Shown: positions 33,770 to 41,500 of the stretch, piece after piece
Numbering within the stretch: position 1 is the first letter of the stretch
Layout: every line of letters starts with the position of its first letter
Assembly: GCF_024498075.1 (NCBI RefSeq)
Contig: NZ_JANHOF010000015.1
Coordinates: forward strand, 94,843 to 158,842
Source: Paenibacillus mendelii
GTDB lineage: Bacteria > Bacillota > Bacilli > Paenibacillales > Paenibacillaceae
Direction: 5' to 3'
Length of the DNA: 64,000 nucleotides
Program-made: the position numbers and the translations under genes
The notes under the pieces: model-generated
Seen by the model: only the letters and a program-made list of their open reading frames with translations
Databases searched by the model: none
What the model was told of the DNA's origin: nothing

Positions 33770-34118
33770 TGAAACACCTCCATTAATATTTCACATGCTA
33801 ATCATGCCTAACAATAATACGGTGCACAACCACATAGGAACATCTCTTTCATATCTCGACTGATACTTATACGAAGCAGTTCTTAGCGTCCGGGCAAGAA
33901 TTTCGATCCGAACCTCGTGCATACCCGCAATGGTGTATCGATTTAATCCGGCTTAGATAACTACTCCGGAATTACGTTGTCAACACGCTTCGCATCGGTC
34001 TTAGGACGGAGAGATCTTTCATTCTGGCGATGCTTATAGAGCATTGGAACATCGAGTACTATTTATAGGTAGTACAATGGTTTTCTCAGGAAATCCGGAA
34101 ATTGAAAGGGTGGGATTC

Positions 34119-35381
34119 ATGAATGACAATCAACCTGTGTCGGCGTCTTCACTGCTGAGCAACCGGTTCGTGCAAGCGATTTTGATGTCTACGTTGTTTT
34201 TGCAAATCGGAATATGGGTGCGAAATATCGCCATCTTGTTTTATGTCAAAGAAATGACGAATGACGATGCGTTCGCCGTCTCGCTCATCTCCGTTGCGGA
34301 GTTCGCGCCAATCTTCATTTTTTCGTTTATTGGAGGCACTTTCGCAGACCGCTGGCGGCCGAAAAGGACAATGGTGTGGTGTGACCTATTAAGCGCGGTT
34401 TCCATTCTCGCAGTGCTCTTTGCAATGATGAACGGCACATGGAAAGCGGTTTTCTTCGCGACATTAGTCTCGGCAATCCTATCTCAATTTTCGCAGCCTG
34501 CCGGCATGAAGCTGTTCAAGCTGCATGTGCCCGAGCATTTAATGCAAAAGGGCATGTCGGTGTATCAAACGTTATTCGCAGTATTTATGATTTTCGGGCC
34601 GGTCGTCGGCACGTTCGTATATCAGAACTATGGCATCAAGTTCGCTATCGGCGTAATGGGCGTGGCCTTTCTGCTGTCGGCAGCTTCGCTCGCCTTGCTG
34701 CCCCGTGACCGTCAAGACGAGGACGAGAAACACAAGTCGCAGCTGTCGAAAGACATCAAGGCGGGTTTTCGATACGTGTGGTCCAGTGTTATTCTCCGTA
34801 AACTCGGCGGCGGCTTCATTGCTGCAGGGCTTGGCCTCGGCCTTATTCAGCCGATGGGTATCTTCCTCATTACGGAGCGGCTTGGGAAGCCTGAAGATTA
34901 CTTGCAATGGTTCCTCTTGGTCAACGGCATCGCGATGATTATCGGCGGTGTGCTCGCGATGAGTCTCTCCAGCAAAGTATCGCCTCAGAAGCTTCTGGCG
35001 TTCGGTATGGCGGTCGACAGCTTGACGATGATCGCCATGGGACTGTCGAAAGATTATTGGTTCACACTGGGTCTTCAGTTCGTAAGCGGGTTTGTGCTTC
35101 CGTGCATTCAGATCGGAATCAACACGATGATTTTACAAAATACGGAGGAAAAGTTCATAGGCCGCGTCAACGGGATTCTGAATCCGTTATTCATCGGCTC
35201 GATGGTTGTGACAATGATGTTATCCGGCGCACTCAAAAACGCGATCTCGCTCGTACCGCTGTACGTGATTGCAGGTTTATTCTTCCTAGTGGGCGTAGCG
35301 GTTCTTTCCCCACTGTTTAAGTTAAAGGGTGTCGTTCCACCCCAAACCGAGAAAGCCGTGGGCAGCTCTTCCGTAATATGA
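34119..35381 (+). CDS. MFS exporter (macrolide/drug efflux-like)
   Basis: Transporter of 420 residues with about 12 membrane helices. The conserved MFS loop between helices 2 and 3 reads GGTFADRWRPKRTMVW, and the second half has LPRDRQ before the long central loop. The sequence belongs to the MFS_3/enterobactin-exporter-like group that includes Mef-type macrolide pumps. I took the ATG at 34119, with AAAGGGTGGG about 7 nt upstream, over the ATG 25 codons earlier. It is convergent with the Rrf2 gene and lies beside other resistance genes; the substrate is not known. Confidence 0.85.
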   Translation: MNDNQPVSASSLLSNRFVQAILMSTLFLQIGIWVRNIAILFYVKEMTNDDAFAVSLISVAEFAPIFIFSFIGGTFADRWRPKRTMVWCDLLSAVSILAVLFAMMNGTWKAVFFATLVSAILSQFSQPAGMKLFKLHVPEHLMQKGMSVYQTLFAVFMIFGPVVGTFVYQNYGIKFAIGVMGVAFLLSAASLALLPRDRQDEDEKHKSQLSKDIKAGFRYVWSSVILRKLGGGFIAAGLGLGLIQPMGIFLITERLGKPEDYLQWFLLVNGIAMIIGGVLAMSLSSKVSPQKLLAFGMAVDSLTMIAMGLSKDYWFTLGLQFVSGFVLPCIQIGINTMILQNTEEKFIGRVNGILNPLFIGSMVVTMMLSGALKNAISLVPLYVIAGLFFLVGVAVLSPLFKLKGVVPPQTEKAVGSSSVI

Positions 35382-35427
35382 GATTGACCATGGCGCAGAC
35401 CTCCGTCACCATACCAGCATAATTACA

Positions 35428-35468
35428 AACGCCCGTCGTTCATGATTGACTAATGAACGACGGGCGTT
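35428..35468. terminator. Bidirectional terminator, MFS / Rrf2 genes
   Basis: Perfect 16-bp stem (AACGCCCGTCGTTCAT and its complement) with a 9-nt loop between two convergent genes. Confidence 0.85.
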
Positions 35469-35484
35469 GTTCTCTATCCATTTG

Positions 35485-35880
35485 CTAACCTTTGACCTGT
35501 TTGGCCAGATCAGCAATTTTTTTACTCTTCAGAAACTGCTCCATTTGCAGCTCGGCCTCTACCACAACCTGTTGAATCAAACATTCGTTTCTATGGTTAA
35601 AGCTGCATTCAAACAGAGAAGCCGTACCCTCGATCGCCTGAATCACATCCAGAAAAGAGATATCCTCTTGGCTGCGTTTGAGTCGGTATCCTCCGTTAGC
35701 GCCTGATATGGAGTGGATTAATCCAGCCTTGACCAATTTGGTCAGCATCTTGGATAGATAAGTCTGGGAAACGCCTAATTTCTCGGCTAAAAGCTGCACG
35801 CTCACCGGTTTATCCGGTGCTTCATCCACCAGATAAAGCATCGCATGGAGCGCATAGTCGGTTGCTTGTGAATACTTCAT
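35485..35880 (-). CDS. Rrf2-family transcriptional regulator
   Basis: DNA-binding protein of 131 residues, normal for Rrf2. The winged helix covers about 1-75 (YALHAMLYLVDEAPDKPVS, LAEKLGVSQTYLSKMLTKL, GANGGYRLKR). The C-terminal half has only two cysteines, in FECSFNHRNECLI, instead of the three that hold an Fe-S cluster in IscR, so it more likely senses redox state or a metabolite, as the YwnA group does. It follows the thioredoxin-reductase-like gene by 72 bp on the same strand and probably controls it. Confidence 0.88.
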   Translation of the reverse strand: MKYSQATDYALHAMLYLVDEAPDKPVSVQLLAEKLGVSQTYLSKMLTKLVKAGLIHSISGANGGYRLKRSQEDISFLDVIQAIEGTASLFECSFNHRNECLIQQVVVEAELQMEQFLKSKKIADLAKQVKG

Positions 35881-35951
35881 GGAACACCTCGAATACAGAC
35901 TTTATTCATCTATAATAACGTTGATTCGAGAGTGAGGCAAGTCCTTCACCA

Positions 35952-36854
35952 TTAGGCAAAGTCCTCTTCTGTCAGATCCATATTGACGGCCGCTGCAGCT
36001 TTACTACCGGAAGCGGCGGCGAAAATCAATTGAGACGGTCCCACATAAGCCGCATCTCCTGCCACATACAATCCAGAAACCGTACTCCTGCCCATTTCAT
36101 CAGCCGTTATCATCCCATTGTCGGAGGCTTCATAGCCCAACTGCTTGGCGAATAATGAGTTTGGAAGCAATTTCGGACGAATAAATCCTCCGCTTCGTTC
36201 AATGCGTGTATCGTCTGTAAAGATTACCTGTTCCAACAAACCGTTCGGACCATAGAACGCTTCAATGGGAGTTTCGATAATCTGAATTCCTTTAGCTTCA
36301 AGCTGATCCTTCTGTTCCTTCGTTAAAAGGACCTGACCGTTCGTACATACAATTAAATCCCTGCTCCAGTTGTAAATCATTTTGGCCATATGATAAACTC
36401 CCGGATCGTCCGACACAATTACAAGTGGCTTATCCCTCAGTTCCCAGCCATCGCAATAAGGACAGTTGAACAGACTTCTTCCATACATGCTCTGCAGTCC
36501 CGTTATTTCCGGTAAGATTTCCTTCAAACCGACAGATAGAATTACTTTTCTGGCTACTATAAGCTCACCGTTCATAGTCAGGATTTCAAATCCCTGCTCC
36601 TTGCTGCGAATATCCGTTACTTCGACCGGCCAATGCTGAACCGACGGATAACGGAGCACCTCTCCATAAGCGATTCGCCTAAACTCGGCAGGTTCGATAC
36701 CGTCACGGGTAAGAAATCCGTGGGAAGCATGCGTAACTCTGTTCCTAGGTTCATTATTGTCTATCAACGCTACGGTTCTTCTTGCCCTGCCTAGCACCAA
36801 TGCTGCATTTAATCCTGCCGGTCCACCGCCGATTATGGCACAATCGTACATCAT
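35952..36854 (-). CDS. Thioredoxin-reductase-like FAD/NAD(P) oxidoreductase
   Basis: Flavoprotein disulfide reductase of 300 residues. The FAD-binding GGGPAGLNAALVLGR (about 9-23), the redox pair CPYC (FNCPYCDGWE, about 130) and the C-terminal GLYVAGDAAY/GPSQLIFAAASGSKAA motifs are those of thioredoxin-reductase-like proteins. The NADPH-binding Gly-rich motif between the two is degenerate (VIVSDDPGVYHM), so the electron donor may differ. The ATG at 36854 has AGGGGAG 8 nt upstream. Two sets of repeated operators precede it, and an Rrf2 regulator follows. Confidence 0.85.
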   Translation of the reverse strand: MMYDCAIIGGGPAGLNAALVLGRARRTVALIDNNEPRNRVTHASHGFLTRDGIEPAEFRRIAYGEVLRYPSVQHWPVEVTDIRSKEQGFEILTMNGELIVARKVILSVGLKEILPEITGLQSMYGRSLFNCPYCDGWELRDKPLVIVSDDPGVYHMAKMIYNWSRDLIVCTNGQVLLTKEQKDQLEAKGIQIIETPIEAFYGPNGLLEQVIFTDDTRIERSGGFIRPKLLPNSLFAKQLGYEASDNGMITADEMGRSTVSGLYVAGDAAYVGPSQLIFAAASGSKAAAAVNMDLTEEDFA

Positions 36855-36880
36855 AAGGAACACTCCCCTAAAGAGATTTT

Positions 36881-36899
36881 ATAGACTCATTATGTCTAT
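36881..36899. promoter_or_regulatory. Inverted repeat ATAGAC-N7-GTCTAT
   Basis: Perfect 6-bp arms, 27 bp upstream of the flavoprotein ATG. The symmetry and position suit an Rrf2-type repressor. Confidence 0.45.
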
Positions 36900-36956
36900 G
36901 AACAGTATGAAAAAATACGGCGGAAAGGAATTCATACTGAACCGCCATCGTGTTTC

Positions 36957-36988
36957 ATATCTATAATAGACTTCAGATATCTATAATA
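36957..36988. repeat. Direct repeat ATATCTATAATA, 20-bp period
   Basis: Two identical 12-mers at 36957-36968 and 36977-36988, exactly two helical turns apart, about 105 bp upstream of the flavoprotein gene. They could be tandem regulator sites or overlapping promoters. Confidence 0.45.
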
Positions 36989-37125
36989 ACCTTTATGCGA
37001 ATGTAAATCAACAAGCTGGCGGGTTGCAGTTGAACCGCATACTTCAGGAATGCTCGTTCGCGTCAAGCGCCTCAGAGAAACCCCGTTGCCCGCACAACTT
37101 GCGATCGATCTTTTAAGCAATAAGC

Positions 37126-38010
37126 CTATGGGAATGCGTTAGCATCACGCCCCATCAAGGGCGACCTCTCCAGCAATTTCTTCATAATCCAGCCATCGTC
37201 TTGCGTTCCGTCCGCAAGGTGACTGCAAGCGAGATCAATAAGTCCTGCCCACCACATAGGCGTGAGGAGCTCCCACTCCTCTGGCTCAAGCGGCGATACT
37301 TCGTCGTACCCGTGAATAATCTGGTCATACTTCCCGCGCCATGAAAGTGCAAAGTCGCCAACGCGATGGTCGATATGTGCAAGCTCGAAGTCGAGTAAGC
37401 CTGAGAGACGCCCCTCTTGATATCGCAAGTTCCACGGTGTGAAATCACCATGAACCAGAATGCCCTGCCGATTCACCAGCTGCATTCCCGCTACCCGTTC
37501 ACGAGCCCGCTCCAGGTGCCATCGTAATAACTGTACCTCTTCAGGTCTCTTCTTCTCCTGGTCAGACAGTAGATAATCTAACGACTGGTCGCTAAGGATT
37601 TCTTCACATCGGCGCCAATTGCCGCGCTGTCTAACCCCCGTCAGCTTATTCAGATCAGCATGGAATTGAGCCAAAAGACGCCCCCGCGCACGTTGTTCGG
37701 CTATCGGGTCAACGACGGAGGGTGGTTCGCCAGGAAGATACGGAAATAGACACCATACTTGATTTCTTATCAAGTACGGCCCTTCCGCAACACGTGCCAC
37801 TGGCCATCCCAAAGCAGCTATTCTTGTGAGGATATCGACTTCGTAGTCAATATCCTCTGCTGTTTTCGACCAAAGGCGCAGCACCATCAATTCGCCTCGA
37901 CATTTCACGAGCCAGTGTTGATTGATTCTGCCTCCCAGTGCTGCAACGACCTGTACAGCAAACTTTTCCAATACTTCCTCATGAGGAAAATCCGCATCGT
38001 GCGCAGCCAT
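37126..38010 (-). CDS. APH-fold phosphotransferase
   Basis: Kinase of 294 residues in the aminoglycoside phosphotransferase/choline kinase fold. The catalytic loop is LVHGDFTPWNL and the Mg-binding motif LLDFELAHIDHRVGDFA; the N-terminal lobe has the nucleotide-binding LVKCRGELMVLRL. AGGAGG lies 8 nt before the ATG at 38010. Many relatives act on metabolites such as homoserine, choline or fructosamine, so resistance is only a possibility suggested by the setting. Confidence 0.82.
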   Translation of the reverse strand: MAAHDADFPHEEVLEKFAVQVVAALGGRINQHWLVKCRGELMVLRLWSKTAEDIDYEVDILTRIAALGWPVARVAEGPYLIRNQVWCLFPYLPGEPPSVVDPIAEQRARGRLLAQFHADLNKLTGVRQRGNWRRCEEILSDQSLDYLLSDQEKKRPEEVQLLRWHLERARERVAGMQLVNRQGILVHGDFTPWNLRYQEGRLSGLLDFELAHIDHRVGDFALSWRGKYDQIIHGYDEVSPLEPEEWELLTPMWWAGLIDLACSHLADGTQDDGWIMKKLLERSPLMGRDANAFP

Positions 38011-38130
38011 GACTATATCCTCCTTGTTCGTCTTTGTAAGGAGCAACGGGGTCTTGTGCGTGATATTCGATAAAGATGTGTCATAATGGCCTATTGCTGA
38101 CTTGTTTTCTCCATAAATACGAAACGGAAA

Positions 38131-38358
38131 TTACGTATCCAATTCTACATAGGCTCTTACAGAACCGATCAGCTTCTTGCCCACTACGGCTTTGAGTATC
38201 ATGTAAATGTTGAATTGTTGTTCCAAGCCTTCTAATGATTGTACAAGCGGTTCAATGGAATAATCATTGTAAAGGATCGCAATTCTGTAACAAACTTTTT
38301 GCAATGCAAGTATTTCACTCGCATCCGTTACGATTGCCTTCTCAATGAATGTCTTCAT
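38131..38358 (-). pseudogene. Truncated GNAT acetyltransferase
   Basis: The 75-codon frame (ATG 38358, GAAGG 8 nt upstream) reads as the N-terminal half of a GNAT enzyme: DASEILALQKVCYRIAILYN and KLIGSVRAYVE, then stops. The acetyl-CoA-binding motif that should follow GSVRAY is absent, and I found no continuation in other frames. Typical relatives are about twice as long. Confidence 0.6.
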
Positions 38359-38468
38359 CCAGCTCACCTTCCTCAGCTCAGCTCTACTCTGCTCTGCTCA
38401 TATCATCTCACTCCATAATAACGCAGTTCCCAGGTGGAAGAAATGATAAATTGGCTGTATCGAACGGC

Positions 38469-38509
38469 ATAAAGCCGCGCAGCCGACTCTCGTCGACACG
38501 CGGCTTTAT
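38469..38509. terminator. Hairpin downstream of the giant gene
   Basis: ATAAAGCCGCG / CGCGGCTTTAT (11 bp) encloses a 19-nt loop containing GTCGAC. It lies 35 bp after the stop at 38544; the T-tract is short. Confidence 0.65.
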
Positions 38510-38543
38510 TAGGTTGTTCGGCAAGCGTGTCAATACGGCGCAA

Positions 38544-41500
38544 TTATCGAACTGTAACCGTCAATTCTTCGCTCTCCGTCACACCATTGTCGTTAATTAG
38601 CTCTGCGCGATAGAGATAGCTGCCAGGCTGCTTGCCTGTGAACGGTGTTATCGTGGACTGCGATCCCGGTGTCTTCATTGCAATAGGCTTTTCCTCGACC
38701 AGTATTCCGTTCTCATACAATCGGTACGTATGGCCGTTACTTCCCCACCACATGTTCATCTTAACCTGATAGTTCCCATCCTGATCCCAGTTGTCGCTTG
38801 CGAGAACCGGTTTACCGGGATTTGCATCGGTCACCACCACCGTGATTGGCTCGCATGAGGTCGTGCCCGCGGAATTGGTCAACTCGCAAGTGTAGACATA
38901 GGTTCCGTTCATTCTCCCCTTGACCTCGAAGGATGCAGCTTGAGCTGTAGGAGTCGAGGGGACAAGCGACCTGCGGTGGATCTCACGGCCATTCTCGAAC
39001 AACTTATACGAGGTGCCATTGTTTCCCCACCACATATTCATCGTGATGGTGTAGTCACCGTCTTGTAACCCCGTATCATGCCCGTTGTTATGCGATAGGA
39101 CCGGTTTGCCCGGCTGCCCTTCAACCGGCGGGTTTTCTTCCGGCAAGCTTAACATGCCGACGACAAATTGCGCGTACCACCGCGAAAGAAAATCGTTCGG
39201 ATGGTTGATATTGTTGCCGGTCATGTCGTGGAACGCCTTCTTCTTCAATAGCTCTGCGTGCACCCCGGTTATATCGGCCGCGGCGACTCCGCTCAGCTCG
39301 CCCGCCAGCTCACTTAATACCGGATAATAGAGCGGATGTTTTCCGAAGAAGAAGGTCTCCGAATTGGGCAGCGTGGTACCGACGAGGATGAACTCCGCAT
39401 CCGGATTGTCCGCGCGTACGGTCTGGATGATCGTTGCAATATTCTGTTTGAAGAGTGCCGGTTCGGTACCGTCTCCGCGCCCGGTACCCGATCCGTCATT
39501 CATGCCGAATGCGATGATTACAAGATCAGGTTGTTGATCGGCTACGAGCGTCTTCGCTTGCTCCACTCCCCATGAAGAGGTCGTTCCGCCAACCGACGGG
39601 TTGATGAAGGTGATGTCCGATCCATGCCGTCGTTCCAATTCCTGCGCCGCAAGCTGCCCCCAGACAGGCAGATAAGGTGGTACCTGCGTGAAGCCGCTGG
39701 CATTCGCTCCGACCGAGATGCTGTCCCCATAGAGAACAAACCTAATTGGCTCACCGTTCTTCAGCCTGTCAGTCGTTCGGGGCAGTGCTGTGTCCGCATA
39801 CAACGGCGTCGGTCCCTTCCAGGCATCGGACTCATGCGTATAGGTGACGACAATTTGCCGGTCATGGAAGAAGGAGCCTTCACGGAATATGACGCCGCCT
39901 CCGCCGTTTCTGGGCATGCTCACATTCGGAATGTATTCTGGCAAATACATTTCTGTATCGGCCATATATGGAATGCGTGTATTGGGGGTCAGCTTTAGCT
40001 TGCCATCCTCAAGTACCCAATCGATCCCCTCCACATATTCCATATCTAGACGCGCGCTCATCACCGACTCGACGCGAATCGGCTCGAATAGCAGTGAAGC
40101 TTCGGCCGGTTCGCCGTCGCGCGACATCATCAATACGGATTCATTCACCATACGTTCTCCCTGCCAAAAAGGCTGCATGACCATTTCCTCCAAATCAGCC
40201 GGATCTTCCACATTATCATGGCGGACCAGGCCGATATAGTCCAGCTGGAATCTCGAGCCATACCAAGGCTCTGATGTGCCGACTGCACGGAATGATACCT
40301 CCATCGATTGAACGTTATTCCGGTAAGGCCAGCCGCTTATGTCCGCTTCGACCCGGTTCCACGCATCCGCGCGGGTCTGAATGATGTTCTCCAGCACATG
40401 ATCGCCGCTGCGGAGACGAAGCCTGGTCTCATACCCGGTGCCTCCGCTGCCTCCATAGCTGTTCACATGTAAGAAGATGGCGTCTGCTTCCGTCAGATCA
40501 AGCGGCTGTTCGGGCGTGACGGAGACCGTTCGCCATGTGTCCGCCGCCATCGTAGGGAACGACGCTTCCAGGACGTAGGCGCCCAGTGCCGGTCCGAACG
40601 GCGCGTTCGCAATCCGGTCCACGCTCTTGACTTCGTCCACATGCTCGGCGCCGGTCCATCCCAATGTTGCGGCTTCGAAATTATACAACAGTTTCTCGAA
40701 GGACGGCAGCTGGTTCTCTCCCGTCGGCTTACCGCTGTCGAAGGTTTGGTCTAGCGTCTGGCCCATATAACTGAAGCGGATGCCTGGTTTGGCACCCGGT
40801 ACCGAGTGGAGCTCGGTTATGGTCAACGGGTAGCTTCTTGTCTCACCGAATGCAATTCCGTTAACATCCAGCGCAGACTTATCCAAGACCATTCCGTTAT
40901 GCCCCGCCAATTCAACCGTTCCCTGCATCGGTTCAGAATCGTAATTCGTGATCCGGACCGTCATGGCTCCGCCCGGCGCCGGCGCGGATTCCATAAGCGT
41001 GGCCAATGCGTCGTAATTGCCGGGCCTCGTAAGAGGGGCACCGGTGAACCCGACATCGTCGACCAGCACCTTGCCGGACCAGGTCCGATTGCCCGAGGAA
41101 ACCGCCCCTATCTTCAGCCTGTCGATCGAATGGCGCTTGCTCCAGCCGCTCAGATCGAGCGACAGCGGAATCCAACCCTGTTCCGGATCGACGCGGACGA
41201 CTCCTTCCGTCCAATCCGTTCCGCTGTATACCTTCAATTTCACATAATAAGGCGTACCTGGCGAAGTCCCTGTCAGCTTGACGGCTAGACGGAGATATGG
41301 GTGATCCCCCGCATCATAAGGGGACGCCAGACGTTTGGACACTCCGCGCCACTTAAGGGCAAGATCGGAGAAAGCGGTTTCCAGCGCACCCGTGCCCTCG
41401 TAAGCATCCCCGCTCGATTGAACGGCAGACATCACGTTGTCAGCCGGTTCCCAGCCGTCCGTCCCCGACTCGAAGCTATCCCCCTGCGAGTGTGGCCCCG

